From Ruegeria arenilitoris (GTDB lineage: Bacteria > Pseudomonadota > Alphaproteobacteria > Rhodobacterales > Rhodobacteraceae), in the NCBI RefSeq assembly GCF_013030265.1, contig NZ_WPZQ01000004.1, positions 370,750 to 434,749 of the forward strand: a stretch of DNA of 64,000 nt. The letters are read 5' to 3'. Made by a program: the position numbers and the translations under genes. The notes beneath the pieces are model-generated. The model saw only the letters and a list, made by a program, of their open reading frames with translations, did not search any database and was not told where the DNA came from. Positions within the stretch are counted from its first letter, which is position 1. Every line of letters starts with the position of its first letter. Shown here in pieces: positions 45,016-54,531 of this stretch.

Positions 45016-46176
45016 ATGACCCCTGCCGCGCGTGTTCAGGCCTCGATCGAAATTCTTGACGATATTCTTGCCGGAGCGCCGGTAGAGAAGGCGTTGACAG
45101 GTTGGGCACGTCGCAGCCGGTTTGCTGGGTCCAAGGATCGGGCGGCCATCCGTGATCATGTTTTTGATGCACTACGGCACAAGCGATCCTTCGCCGCGCA
45201 GGGTGGAGCAGGGACTGGCCGAGGGCTCATGCTTGGCTCGGTACGTGCTGCAGGGACCGACCCGAGTGTCTTGTTCTCGGGGGAACGGTACGCACCAGAG
45301 CCAATTGACGGAACCGAGAACGCGCGTGAGTTCATAAGCGATGCAGAGCGCTATGACATCCCTGACTGGCTCTGGCCGGAATTCAAGCAGTCGCTTGGGG
45401 AAGAGGCAGAGGCAGCCGCAATGGCACTGCAGAACAGAGCGCCTGTTCACTTGCGTGTAAATGTTGCCAAAACGGATGTAGCGGAAGCAATAGGTTTGCT
45501 AGAGGCCGATGGCATTACCGCTGTTGAACACCCGGTGTGCGATACCGCGCTTGAGGTGACAGTGGGCACACGAAAAATCTCACAATGCCGTGCCTATACA
45601 CAAGGGTTGGTTGAACTGCAGGACGCGGCCAGTCAGGCGGTCGTTGCCGCATTGCCCTTGCAACCTGGCATGCGTGTCTTGGACTACTGCGCGGGTGGTG
45701 GTGGTAAAGCGCTGGCATTGGCCGCACATAGGGGCGTTCAGGTTTATGCCCATGATGCCAATCCAGGGCGTATGCGCGATCTGCCTGCGCGCGCCCAGCG
45801 CGCGGGGGCAAACATCTCCGTGTTGACCAGTGATGACGTTGAAAAGAAAGCCCCCTTCGATCTTGTGCTTACAGACGTGCCGTGTTCCGGAAGCGGGTCG
45901 TGGCGTCGCGCACCTGCGGGCAAGTGGTCTTTGACTGCGGAGCAGCTGAAAGAGTTGTTCTCAATCCAAACAAGGATCCTTGAGACAGCTTCCGGTTTTC
46001 TAAAGCGGGATGGAACATTGGCGTATGCAACGTGTTCAATGCTGAATGCTGAAAACGAGGCAGTCATAGCGACGTTCCTGAAAGAAAACTCTGACTGGAG
46101 TGTCGGGTTTCAAAAAACGTGGTTGGTTACACAAGGGGCCGATGGTTTCTTCTCAGCACACTTGACGAGAGCGTAG
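45016..46176 (+). CDS. RsmB/NOP2-type RNA (cytosine-5-)-methyltransferase
   Basis: The 386-residue protein begins with a helical RsmB-like region (MTPAARVQASIEILDDILAG). The methyltransferase domain has motif I MRVLDYCAGGGGKALALAA, motif IV LTDVPCSGSGSWRR with a PCSG Cys, and motif VI YATCSMLNAENEAVI with the catalytic TCS Cys. The Cys pair is diagnostic of m5C RNA methyltransferases. It is likely an rRNA enzyme; the exact cytosine is not certain, since it is shorter than E. coli RsmB (about 430). It is the first gene right of the mobile element and probably followed guaB directly before insertion. Confidence 0.88.
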   Translation: MTPAARVQASIEILDDILAGAPVEKALTGWARRSRFAGSKDRAAIRDHVFDALRHKRSFAAQGGAGTGRGLMLGSVRAAGTDPSVLFSGERYAPEPIDGTENAREFISDAERYDIPDWLWPEFKQSLGEEAEAAAMALQNRAPVHLRVNVAKTDVAEAIGLLEADGITAVEHPVCDTALEVTVGTRKISQCRAYTQGLVELQDAASQAVVAALPLQPGMRVLDYCAGGGGKALALAAHRGVQVYAHDANPGRMRDLPARAQRAGANISVLTSDDVEKKAPFDLVLTDVPCSGSGSWRRAPAGKWSLTAEQLKELFSIQTRILETASGFLKRDGTLAYATCSMLNAENEAVIATFLKENSDWSVGFQKTWLVTQGADGFFSAHLTRA

Positions 46177-46282
46177 ATTCTACAACACAACCTATAGAAG
46201 ATTGCGTCGCCGGCATCCCGTTAAGCGGCGGTTAACCAATTGCAGGTCGTTATCGGCGTGCAAATTCTGATTTAGGTTGTTG

Positions 46283-48574
46283 ATGTCCGATACCGCTGCA
46301 CCGTTTCCTGATCTGTCCGACCGTCATCTTCCCGATGTTACTCGCCTGGTCCCGATAACTGTGCTCGCCGTACTGATGTGCGCTCTTCCAGTCTTTGAAG
46401 TGCTTCCTGCCAATTGGAATCCGATAATTCTGATCATCGGTGTGTCCGTGTTGGTGGCAACGGCGGCCGTCACCCTAAAAGAGTGGATTGCAGTTCGCTC
46501 GTCGCAGCAAGTCAAAGCACTCCTCACAGCCTTTGTTGAAAATGAGGATGAGCCTTGTTTCATCGCTGATGCTCAGGGTGACATTCTTGTTGCTAACAAG
46601 TCTGCAAAAGACAGGTTCAACGCTGTTACTGGAACACGGCTGGATGTCTGTTTGAGATCCCTCTTCGCCAATCCATCCGCGATCCTGACACGACTGCAAT
46701 CTCTGGCTGAAGTGCAGGGAAAAACACGCGAAGATATCGTAACCAAGGGTCGTACGGTTCCGATGTCCGCGTACTCTCTTGGTGGTGGACTGATTTACTG
46801 GCGCGTTAGGATCGCTGAACAGGGGCAATGGGCAAGGATCTCATTGCCCGTGCTTACTTTGGGGCGCAGTGATGTTATTCTGGACATGAATATTGCAGCA
46901 CGGGAACTGATCGGGTTTACGCCTGTAGCATTGGATGTAATCTTGTCCGAACCGCTTTCGGACAAGGCAAAAATCGCTCTAATTCAGACCCCAAGCGGAG
47001 AAACACGCGTAATAGCTTCGGAGGTGCACCGCTATGGATCGGGCAGGGATGTAATCCTAATCCCGTTTCAGCAGACGCTGGAGGGTCAGTATTCCACTCC
47101 GTTCGCTGATCTACCTGTTCCGGTGATGCGGCTGTCACCAACCGGAGAGATACTGGAGACCAATCGGCTTGCCGCAAAGCTGGTTGGAGAGACAGGCTGC
47201 GGTGAGACCAATATCGAAAGCATCATGCACGGTTTGGGCCATCCGGTTCGTGAATGGTTGGCACAGACCGCAACGCAAGACGTTGTACCAAGATCGGAAT
47301 TTCTGCGGTTGAGCAGGAAGGACAAAGAAGTCTTCGTACAGGTCACACTTGCCCGTACGATTGCGGACGGGCAAGTGGGGCTTATAGCTGTCCTAAATGA
47401 TGCCACTGAATTGAAAACGCTCGAGGCGCAATTCGTGCAAGGACAGAAAATGCAGGCGGTAGGGCAGCTTGCTGGCGGCGTTGCCCATGATTTCAACAAC
47501 TTACTGACAGCGATATCAGGGCATTGTGATCTGTTGTTGTTGCGACACGATCAGAGTGACCCGAATTACGGTGATCTGGTTCAGATCAACCAAAACGCAA
47601 ACAGAGCAGCCGCGCTGGTTAGCCAGTTACTTGCTTTTTCGCGCAAACAAACCCTGCGGCCTGAGGTGCTTGATCTAAGGGATACGATTTCGGATCTAAT
47701 CCATTTGTTGAACCGTCTGGTGGGGGAAAAGATCAGACTGACCCTCAGCCACGATCCAGTTCTCAAGCCAGTCCGAGCTGATAAACGACAGCTGGAACAG
47801 GTTTTGATGAATCTCGTCGTCAATGCCCGTGACGCAATGCCGGAAGGTGGGGAAATCCGAATTGAAACCGAAGTTTTGATCGTCAACCAGGCCATTGCCA
47901 GGGATCGTGCCACAGTACCGGTTGGTGAATATGTGACCGTTAAGGTCATCGACAGCGGTGTCGGCATACCTGCCGATAAGCTGCAAAAAGTATTCGAACC
48001 GTTCTACACCACAAAAAGGACCGGAGAGGGCACGGGTCTGGGCTTGTCGACCGCCTACGGTATCGTGAAACAGACCGGCGGTTTCATTTTTGTTGACAGT
48101 ATCGCAGGCAAAGGAACGGAATTTACCGTGTTCCTGCCGGTTTGTGCAGCGAGAGAAAGCACCGAAATGAGCGAGCAGAACACTCCGGATGTTCATTCAT
48201 CGCGTCAGGGCGAAGGGGTGGTTCTTTTGGTCGAGGACGAAGCGCCGGTGCGTGCCTTTGCCACGCGGGCGTTACGCCTCAAGGGTTTCACTGTGCTTGA
48301 GGCGGAATCCGCAGAAGATGCGTTGAAGTTGCTGGAAGATTCCGAGTTGAACGTGGATGTGTTTGTTACTGATGTTGTAATGCCGGGCATGGACGGGCCG
48401 ACCTGGGTCAAAAAGGCGATGGAAACACGACCCGATGTCCGTGTGGTGTTCATGTCTGGATACACAGAAGGTGCATTTGGTGACTCAGGGCCCGAGCTTC
48501 CCAATTCGACATTTCTGCCCAAACCGTTTTCCCTGAACCAACTGACCGAAGCGGTGCTTCAGCAACTCAGCTAG
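46283..48574 (+). CDS. cckA: Hybrid sensor histidine kinase, CckA-like
   Basis: The ATG at 46283 follows AGG by 6 bases; in-frame TTG codons just upstream are less likely. The 763-residue protein has two N-terminal helices (LVPITVLAVLMCALPVF and PIILIIGVSVLVATAAVTL) and PAS-like regions (about 85-200 and 265-370). The HisKA domain has the typical CckA H box GGVAHDFNNLLTAISGH. An HATPase domain follows with NLVVNARDAMPEGG and GTGLGLSTAYGIVKQTGG. The C-terminal receiver has VLLVEDEAPVRAF and VFVTDVVMPGMDGP. CckA sends phosphate through ChpT to CtrA, controlling cell cycle, motility and gene-transfer agent in alphaproteobacteria. Confidence 0.9.
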   Translation: MSDTAAPFPDLSDRHLPDVTRLVPITVLAVLMCALPVFEVLPANWNPIILIIGVSVLVATAAVTLKEWIAVRSSQQVKALLTAFVENEDEPCFIADAQGDILVANKSAKDRFNAVTGTRLDVCLRSLFANPSAILTRLQSLAEVQGKTREDIVTKGRTVPMSAYSLGGGLIYWRVRIAEQGQWARISLPVLTLGRSDVILDMNIAARELIGFTPVALDVILSEPLSDKAKIALIQTPSGETRVIASEVHRYGSGRDVILIPFQQTLEGQYSTPFADLPVPVMRLSPTGEILETNRLAAKLVGETGCGETNIESIMHGLGHPVREWLAQTATQDVVPRSEFLRLSRKDKEVFVQVTLARTIADGQVGLIAVLNDATELKTLEAQFVQGQKMQAVGQLAGGVAHDFNNLLTAISGHCDLLLLRHDQSDPNYGDLVQINQNANRAAALVSQLLAFSRKQTLRPEVLDLRDTISDLIHLLNRLVGEKIRLTLSHDPVLKPVRADKRQLEQVLMNLVVNARDAMPEGGEIRIETEVLIVNQAIARDRATVPVGEYVTVKVIDSGVGIPADKLQKVFEPFYTTKRTGEGTGLGLSTAYGIVKQTGGFIFVDSIAGKGTEFTVFLPVCAARESTEMSEQNTPDVHSSRQGEGVVLLVEDEAPVRAFATRALRLKGFTVLEAESAEDALKLLEDSELNVDVFVTDVVMPGMDGPTWVKKAMETRPDVRVVFMSGYTEGAFGDSGPELPNSTFLPKPFSLNQLTEAVLQQLS

Positions 48575-48658
48575 TTGGGCCTGAATGAGGGGCGGGTCAG
48601 GTGGACCATTCCGGGCAGTATTGTGCTCAAAAGTGCGAAATATCAGTGAGGGGCTCAG

Positions 48659-49900
48659 TCATTGTCGGCTATGCGCCATTCTGTGGACTGAAAGTAGACC
48701 TATCGACACAATCCAAGGGACCAGAATCCCTCTCTGATAGACATGAGTGAAGTTCATTGCCAGTGCCGCAAATGTCAGGGTTATCGTGATTACTGTGGCA
48801 CGGCCCAGTGCTTTGTGTGGCGTATCTGACTTTACCAGCAAAGCGGAGACTATTGCGGCCAGAAAGATCAGCGCCAGGCCGAACAAGGCCATCAAACTAC
48901 CTTCGTTTGCGAGCAGAAGGTACAGGTTATGCACGGAAATATTATCAGCGCTGACCTCGCGATATCGACCACCGCCCATGCCTATTAGCATATAGTCCGG
49001 GAGAAGCCGCCAGGCTTCGACCATGAGGTCTGCACGGTCATCGAATGTACCTGCTTCCTGCAGATCACCTTCTAAGATTGGTGTCAGCACTCTTCTCCTG
49101 AAAGTAGGGGGAAGAATGAGTTCAGCCCATCGTAAACCGATTGCAACAATGCAAGTGATAGCTGTCGTCCATATCAGGAAGACTTTGAATTTACCTAGTA
49201 ATAGCAAATAGATAAGGGCGCAGATGAAGGCGCCCGCAAGGCTGGAATTCGAGCTTGTGAAGATCAATGTTATGAACGTCAGTGCGAAGAAGCCCAGAAA
49301 AACAGCCGGTCGGAACGCTCGTGCGAGGCCCAGATACCACAGAATTGGGAACCACAGCACAATTAGGCCAGCCAAGCCGTTGGGGTTGTCCACAAGCCCT
49401 GTAACCCGTCTGTTTCCACTTACCAATATGAACTGCCGACCTTCCTTGGTTGAATATCCGACGGCATAGGCGATCATTCCGATCAGGCAATTGAGGCCAA
49501 TTGAGACGACTCCGACCTTTGCCAGCAATACAGCCTCTTTATAGGGGCGGCCTAGAATCGCCAGCGGAAGCAAAACCAGTGAAAAGAAATACTGCACGAT
49601 TACAACAAAGGCATTCTCAGGATTGCCGTGGGCAATGCCTCCGATCAGCAACCCCGCAACGACCATACCAACACCCAGCATCCACATTGAGGTGGCCGAA
49701 TGAATGGGGAATTTGGGAATGCTGCGTGTACACCGCAGCATCAGGGACACGGTCAAAAAGAAATCACTGGCGGTAAAGAGGATGAATGGAGCGCGGAATG
49801 AGATGAAAGTGCTAAACAAAACCCCCAGAACGGCGCAAAAAAGCTCAGCTTGTTCAAGCGACGTTTTGGGCCGGTTAAGACTAAGTGCTCCTTTCGTCAT
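48659..49900 (-). CDS. O-antigen ligase/Wzy-like membrane protein
   Basis: The ATG at 49898-49900 follows AGAGTAGAAGAG; a TTG 15 bases upstream is less likely. The 413-residue protein has about ten hydrophobic segments and a large periplasmic loop near residues 270-320 (RADLMVEAWRLLPDYMLIGMGGGRYREVSADNISVHNLYLLLANEGSLMALFG, split across loop and helix). The G-G-GRY...HNLYL pattern is typical of the Wzy_C/O-antigen ligase family. It would polymerise or ligate lipid-linked oligosaccharide at the periplasmic face. It is the last gene of the minus-strand polysaccharide cluster and converges with cckA. Confidence 0.82.
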   Translation of the reverse strand: MTKGALSLNRPKTSLEQAELFCAVLGVLFSTFISFRAPFILFTASDFFLTVSLMLRCTRSIPKFPIHSATSMWMLGVGMVVAGLLIGGIAHGNPENAFVVIVQYFFSLVLLPLAILGRPYKEAVLLAKVGVVSIGLNCLIGMIAYAVGYSTKEGRQFILVSGNRRVTGLVDNPNGLAGLIVLWFPILWYLGLARAFRPAVFLGFFALTFITLIFTSSNSSLAGAFICALIYLLLLGKFKVFLIWTTAITCIVAIGLRWAELILPPTFRRRVLTPILEGDLQEAGTFDDRADLMVEAWRLLPDYMLIGMGGGRYREVSADNISVHNLYLLLANEGSLMALFGLALIFLAAIVSALLVKSDTPHKALGRATVITITLTFAALAMNFTHVYQRGILVPWIVSIGLLSVHRMAHSRQ

Positions 49901-49977
49901 CTCTTCTACTCTCAATCATATACAGGCGGCGTCTCGGTCACGGGAGCATAACAAATTTACCGTGATTGACCCGTTAC

Positions 49978-51432
49978 TTACATTCCTACACCGTCGCCGG
50001 CCAATTCATGAAGAAACTCTTCCAGATTTGTCCAACCGTCACCATCGCGATCGAGTGCTCCATCACTTTGATCTTCGGGGTTCAGTCCCTTGTCCCGCTC
50101 CCAGTCATCAGCGACGCCGTCCTGATCTAGATCGTCATATGGCACGGTGCTGATCAGCTCGGGCCATCCGCCTACTTTTTCAGGATTTCTTTTAAGTATG
50201 CGACCGGAACGCGCCCGAACTTCATCGAGAACGCGTTCGTCAACACTGTCTCTCTCAGGACGTGTCGCTCCCGCGTTTTGCAAGACTGTTTCGTACACAG
50301 ATGACGCCGGATCAGCTTCGACTAACGGTGTTACGACTGGTGTATCGACCACGTATTCTCGATGTTCTGGAGCCAGAACAAGCTCTTCGGGCAGGCTACT
50401 GTCCGCGCGATTGTCTTCGTCGATGTTGTCTTTCAGAAACAGCCGGTAACCGTGTTCGCCACCGTCGAATAGATGCACCAGCTGGTCTGAAGCTATGTTC
50501 TTGCCCGTGAGCTTCAGGTTTCCGATAATATTTGCCGCCACTTCAACCCAGTGATTGTCGAGTGCGACCACGTATTGCCATCGCGGCGAGTACATCAGGT
50601 TGTTCACAATCTCGATGGTCGTCCCCGGTTCCTGCGGTGAAATCTGCGGGTTTCTGAAAATGCTATGAGAAAACAGGTTGTGATGAACGCTGAAGTTGCC
50701 ACCTTTGGTCAGAAGCATGTTGCGAGCGCGATTGCTTTTGCCGGGACCACCACTCAATAACGGTTCGCTGAAGATGCTCCATTGTACAGTCAGCCGTTCG
50801 GCAAACTCGGAGTCCATCGTTTCGTCGCTGCCCCAGCTGGCCGAAATATGGTCGAAGATGATGTCGCGGCTTGCTCGGGTATATACTCCGATTGCACCCG
50901 AGCAGCATGATTTTACTTCATGGGGGCCGGGACGAATACGCACATGCCGGACAATTACGTCATGGGTGTGGATTTCCAACGAAGGGCGCAATTGAAGGGG
51001 GCCGTTGCGAATTACGATGCCACCGCCCGGAGCAGTTTCACCTGCTATCGTCAGGTATGGATTTACAGCAACAAGTGACTGTCTTTCCAAAACAATGGTT
51101 CCGCTGACCCTGAAGATACAGGTTCTTGGTCCGCGATCCTGAATACAATCCCGCAAAGATCCCGGGCCAAACTCATCTGTATTAGTTACATAGATAGCTC
51201 GGCCACCACGACCCCCTTTGGCGGCTGCGCCGTGTCCTTCGGCAGTAGGAAATGCCCGTTGTTGACCATCCGGAAGCTGGGGCGGGAAGGTTTTTTGTCC
51301 GACATTGTCCTCGGCGAGAGCTAGGTTGGCCGGGGTGTAAAGCAGAATGAGAAGCAAACCACGAAAGAGAAGCCCAGACCGTTCCTGCGAACGCGGGCGC
51401 GGATTTCTAAGGAACCGCAATGAGCTATGCAT
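49978..51432 (-). CDS. Exported pectate-lyase-like beta-helix protein
   Basis: The 484-residue protein has an N-terminal basic segment and signal helix (GLLFRGLLLILLYTPANLALA). A polysaccharide lyase family 1-like domain follows, with FPTAEGHGAAAKGGRGGRAIYVTN, GSLRDCIQDRGPRTCIFRVSG, YLTIAGETAPGGGIVI, DVIVRHVRIRPG and IFDHISASWGSDETMD. The tail LDQDGVADDWERDKGLNPED and DRDGDGWTNLEEF is a calcium-binding thrombospondin-3/dockerin-like repeat. It is probably secreted and cleaves or trims the polymer made by the surrounding cluster. Activity on pectin itself is not implied. Confidence 0.82.
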   Translation of the reverse strand: MHSSLRFLRNPRPRSQERSGLLFRGLLLILLYTPANLALAEDNVGQKTFPPQLPDGQQRAFPTAEGHGAAAKGGRGGRAIYVTNTDEFGPGSLRDCIQDRGPRTCIFRVSGTIVLERQSLVAVNPYLTIAGETAPGGGIVIRNGPLQLRPSLEIHTHDVIVRHVRIRPGPHEVKSCCSGAIGVYTRASRDIIFDHISASWGSDETMDSEFAERLTVQWSIFSEPLLSGGPGKSNRARNMLLTKGGNFSVHHNLFSHSIFRNPQISPQEPGTTIEIVNNLMYSPRWQYVVALDNHWVEVAANIIGNLKLTGKNIASDQLVHLFDGGEHGYRLFLKDNIDEDNRADSSLPEELVLAPEHREYVVDTPVVTPLVEADPASSVYETVLQNAGATRPERDSVDERVLDEVRARSGRILKRNPEKVGGWPELISTVPYDDLDQDGVADDWERDKGLNPEDQSDGALDRDGDGWTNLEEFLHELAGDGVGM

Positions 51433-51490
51433 GAGCGCGACATCCCATCAGACTGAAAATGTTAGTGACTGAACACTTGAGCATGCAAGC

Positions 51491-52402
51491 TCAGTCTTTT
51501 GAAATTTTCCGCGCTCCGACGATCATTGAATCTCGAAGATTTAGCGGGACAACGAGCTGACCGATAAAGTCAGGGAATTTGAAACGCATCCATTTCGGAA
51601 AATAGCTAAGCGTTCTTTCCACCAAGTAGTTGATCGGAAAGTACCAGGTCGGTCGACGGAATTCTGTCTGTCTTAGGTTTGCTCTCTCGAGCGCAAAGTT
51701 AAGAGTTTTGGGATCAAAATAGCCGATATGCGCGACACGGTAATGCCACCACCGGCGTCCCATCAGCCTTGCGACCAATGATAGGCGGTCGGGCGTAACG
51801 ACGATCAAAGTACCATTCTCGGACAACAACTCTGCAGCCGTCGCTATGAGGCCTACCGGATCGGGGACGTGTTCGATCACGTCCACGATGGTAATGAGAT
51901 CAAATTTCCCCGAGATTTCAGGATGTGGAAGTACGCCCTTCAGAACAGGAATGCCAAGGTCATTTGCTGTTTCCTGCAGGCTCTGCGATGGCTCAACACC
52001 AATCGCATCAAATCCCATTTCAAGAGCCTCTTCGACAAGAATACCTGAACCGGCACCCACATCGAGCAAGCGCAGTGGTTTGCTTGCGGTCGGTTGCGGC
52101 AAGCATTTCAAAAGCGCACGTTCCTGCAACGCGCGTTGTTCGCGCGTTTCTTCATATCCGGGATCGTCCATGTCTTCATAAAACTGAAGGACATCCATCA
52201 TGTCGGTGCACTGATGGAACCCGCAATTGGAGCAGCGATCTATAGAGGCTGTAACTCCATAGTCTGAATTGGAGATCTTAAAATTATCCTTTGATATATC
52301 CTGGGGAAGACTACTTTCGCGCACCGTTACCAACGTGTGCTGTCCGCATAACCAACAGGTAGCGGACGATCCTAGTTCTAAGCTTTGAGCAACATCAACC
52401 AT
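51491..52402 (-). CDS. SAM-dependent methyltransferase with N-terminal zinc-ribbon-like region
   Basis: The 303-residue protein starts with Cys pairs (CWLCGQH and CSNCGFHQC) of a type found in sugar or polysaccharide methyltransferases. A class I methyltransferase core follows: RLLDVGAGSGILVEEAL, IGVEPSQSL, and FDLITIVDVIEHVPDPVGLI. The C-terminal part is amphipathic and may touch the membrane. In the cluster it likely methylates a sugar or lipid-linked intermediate. It lies 3 bases downstream of the HAD gene, so these are co-transcribed. Confidence 0.85.
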   Translation of the reverse strand: MVDVAQSLELGSSATCWLCGQHTLVTVRESSLPQDISKDNFKISNSDYGVTASIDRCSNCGFHQCTDMMDVLQFYEDMDDPGYEETREQRALQERALLKCLPQPTASKPLRLLDVGAGSGILVEEALEMGFDAIGVEPSQSLQETANDLGIPVLKGVLPHPEISGKFDLITIVDVIEHVPDPVGLIATAAELLSENGTLIVVTPDRLSLVARLMGRRWWHYRVAHIGYFDPKTLNFALERANLRQTEFRRPTWYFPINYLVERTLSYFPKWMRFKFPDFIGQLVVPLNLRDSMIVGARKISKD

Positions 52403-52405
52403 TTC

Positions 52406-53110
52406 TTAACCAATCACATTCCAATCAACTACTTCTAAATCGGCTTCGGACGCCAGCTTCATCAGGCGATCATTCGGATTAACAGCAACACCGTGCCTAG
52501 CGGATTCAAGTAATGAAAAATCCGAATGGTGGTCGCTGTAGGCCACATCAATATCGGAACGACCTGCAGACTCTGCCCAATTCTGTACCGCGTGCGTCTT
52601 GTTCGAACCATAAAGGTTTTGTGAGGCCAGATCGCCGGTCAGTTTACTTCCGTTCCACTGTGCCTGTGTGCAAAGCACGTCTACCTTATCAATGCCCAGT
52701 TTCTCGGCAATTGCGAGGGCGTAGATATCAATGCTCGCCGTTGCGATGGCTATCCGATCACCGCGTTTTTTGTGTCTCTCCAACACCGGAATAGCGCCGG
52801 GTCTGAGCTTTTTCGAGATCACACGTCCGGCGACCTCGTCACTAAGCTGTTCAACGAATTCACGTTCACATCCGCCACAGATAGCACGCAGAAAAACTCT
52901 CTTGAGCCACGTGTTGTTCCGGAGACCCATTTTATGCATGGCGACGGCAAAGGGCAGGGGAATGCAATAGACCAGGCGCAAGGGTCTTTTGCGCAGAACG
53001 CTCAATAGAAAGTAGACGTATGTGTCATTTGTTGTAATCGTCTGGTCGAGGTCAAAAACAACCAGATCAGGCGCTGTATCTGGAACAGAGGATAGATGCG
53101 CAGAAGTCAT
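52406..53110 (-). CDS. HAD-IB family phosphatase in polysaccharide cluster
   Basis: The start at 53108-53110 follows GGAG by 8 bases and avoids an overlap with the GtrA gene. The 234-residue protein has HAD motif I VVFDLDQTITTNDTYVYFL, motif II IAIATASIDIYA and motif III/IV in VAYSDHHSDFSLLE, followed by AVNPNDRLMKLA. This is the SerB-like HAD-IB type that occurs fused or next to UbiA-type prenyltransferases. It probably removes the 5-phosphate from a polyprenyl-phosphoryl-pentose phosphate made by the neighbouring UbiA protein. That reaction is inference from gene context. Confidence 0.82.
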   Translation of the reverse strand: MTSAHLSSVPDTAPDLVVFDLDQTITTNDTYVYFLLSVLRKRPLRLVYCIPLPFAVAMHKMGLRNNTWLKRVFLRAICGGCEREFVEQLSDEVAGRVISKKLRPGAIPVLERHKKRGDRIAIATASIDIYALAIAEKLGIDKVDVLCTQAQWNGSKLTGDLASQNLYGSNKTHAVQNWAESAGRSDIDVAYSDHHSDFSLLESARHGVAVNPNDRLMKLASEADLEVVDWNVIG

Positions 53111-53111
53111 G

Positions 53112-53507
53112 TTAGCGTCTCCGCGCGAATGTGATGTTCTTGTTGACAAAAAAATTCAGCAAGAAAATGACCGCGGTTACGATTATCTGGGTTAAGATAT
53201 AGTTCGGGTGTAGAATTTTCCACAACCCGGCAAATAAAATGGCATTCAACACAGCCGATATCATCGTAACGCTGGTGTAGGTCAAAAACTGAAGGCCGAC
53301 TCTGGCCGACGATCGAAACACTATCTTTCGCTGAAATATATAGTTCACAGGTATCGCGCAAAAGAAGCCAATCACGCTGGCCACCACCGCATTTATCTCG
53401 GTGAACATGATCAGCAGGGACATAACGACCAGATGTACACCCAGCGCTATGAGCCCGCCGATAAAGTTCAGTGGAAGCAAAATGAACGTTGGCCTCTGAC
53501 GCGTCAT
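53112..53507 (-). CDS. GtrA-family membrane protein
   Basis: The 131-residue protein has four hydrophobic segments in the GtrA pattern: LNFIGGLIALGVHLVVMSLLI, VVASVIGFFCAIPVNYIFQRKIVFRSS (conserved N-YxxxRxxxF), FLTYTSVTMISAVLNAILFAGL and IIVTAVIFLLNFFVNKNITF. GtrA proteins flip polyprenyl-phosphate-sugars or assist such flipping; Rv3789 works beside the DPA pathway. It overlaps or abuts the HAD gene (stop codon at 53112-53114, next ATG at 53110) and ends against the UbiA gene. Confidence 0.9.
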   Translation of the reverse strand: MTRQRPTFILLPLNFIGGLIALGVHLVVMSLLIMFTEINAVVASVIGFFCAIPVNYIFQRKIVFRSSARVGLQFLTYTSVTMISAVLNAILFAGLWKILHPNYILTQIIVTAVIFLLNFFVNKNITFARRR

Positions 53508-54446
53508 TCAAGTGCCTACAGCTTTGATTTCCAGCATCTCTTCAAGGAAGGGCAGTTTTATCTGCAAAAGGACGAACATAACGACAACCAGTATCAGAAC
53601 CTGAGCAACCAATCCCTTTTGTTTATACAGGTTCTCGGGCGCTTGTGCGATGGAGTCCTTCGCGAGCCCAACAAACAGGTAACGCCCGAACAGCATAGCC
53701 ACGAAAGGTAGCGATAGAAGCAATTCTACCTTGTACTTCGTCAGGAACACTCCGAGAAATGCGGTCGAGAGGATCGCATAGACTACTGCGGAAACTAGCA
53801 GCTTTGATTCATCATAGTTCTTGAAGGACGCACGATAGAGCGCTGCGCGACTGGGGTCATCGATCGTTCGATACTCGGCAAAACGCTTGATCGCCATAAG
53901 ATATGCACCGCCAAACCAATATGAAATCAAGACGCTGGACGGCGCCACGATTGGCGGGACAAGTATGTACCATCCGGCAAAGAACCGGATTGGGTTGTTG
54001 ATCGCCTCACTCAGTACATCAAGATAAGCCCGGTCTTTGGATCGAATAGGTTTGACGTTGTAAATGACCCCCATGATCAAAAGGGCGAGGGCCGTCATAA
54101 AGAAGGGGAAATTGATCGAGTAAGCCAGAACAAGCCCTACGACGCTCAGACCGGCCCATTGCAAAAACACGATGCGCCCGTCCACATCTGTTACAACAGA
54201 GGCTCTTTCTTTCTTAAGTGGATGATGGCGATCAAACTCACGGTCCAGCCATTCATTGATCGTGTAGTTGGCAGACGCGATCAAGCATATCGAAAATATG
54301 CCGATCAGCAGATTTACAAGAATACCCGCGTCGACCTGCGCTCCCATGATCCATGCAAGTATCGCGCCCGGGAGGATAAATATGTTTTTGAACCAATGGT
54401 CTATTCGCGCAAGCGAGACATAGTCTCGAAAACCAGCTTTTTTCAT
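53508..54446 (-). CDS. UbiA-family prenyltransferase, decaprenyl-phosphate phosphoribosyltransferase-like
   Basis: The 312-residue protein has about eight membrane helices. The first catalytic motif is NEWLDREFDRHHPLKKER (Asn64, Asp68, Asp72), where Rv3806c-type enzymes have N-D-xx-D-xxx-D. It starts with SLARIDHWFKNIFILPG, also typical of the DPPR synthase branch. The Asp-rich second motif is less obvious, near LMAIKRFAEYRTIDDPSRAALYR. The enzyme would move phosphoribose from PRPP to polyprenyl phosphate. With GtrA and HAD neighbours it forms the core of a polyprenyl-phospho-pentose route. The GT-C-like gene upstream ends about 85 bases before. Confidence 0.85.
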   Translation of the reverse strand: MKKAGFRDYVSLARIDHWFKNIFILPGAILAWIMGAQVDAGILVNLLIGIFSICLIASANYTINEWLDREFDRHHPLKKERASVVTDVDGRIVFLQWAGLSVVGLVLAYSINFPFFMTALALLIMGVIYNVKPIRSKDRAYLDVLSEAINNPIRFFAGWYILVPPIVAPSSVLISYWFGGAYLMAIKRFAEYRTIDDPSRAALYRASFKNYDESKLLVSAVVYAILSTAFLGVFLTKYKVELLLSLPFVAMLFGRYLFVGLAKDSIAQAPENLYKQKGLVAQVLILVVVMFVLLQIKLPFLEEMLEIKAVGT

Positions 54447-54531
54447 ACCTCAACTCTTTCACTTTTTACTACAGGTGCCATCTGAAACAGACTTCTCGAC
54501 AGAGACAGGCACATGCAATTTACAAATAGTT

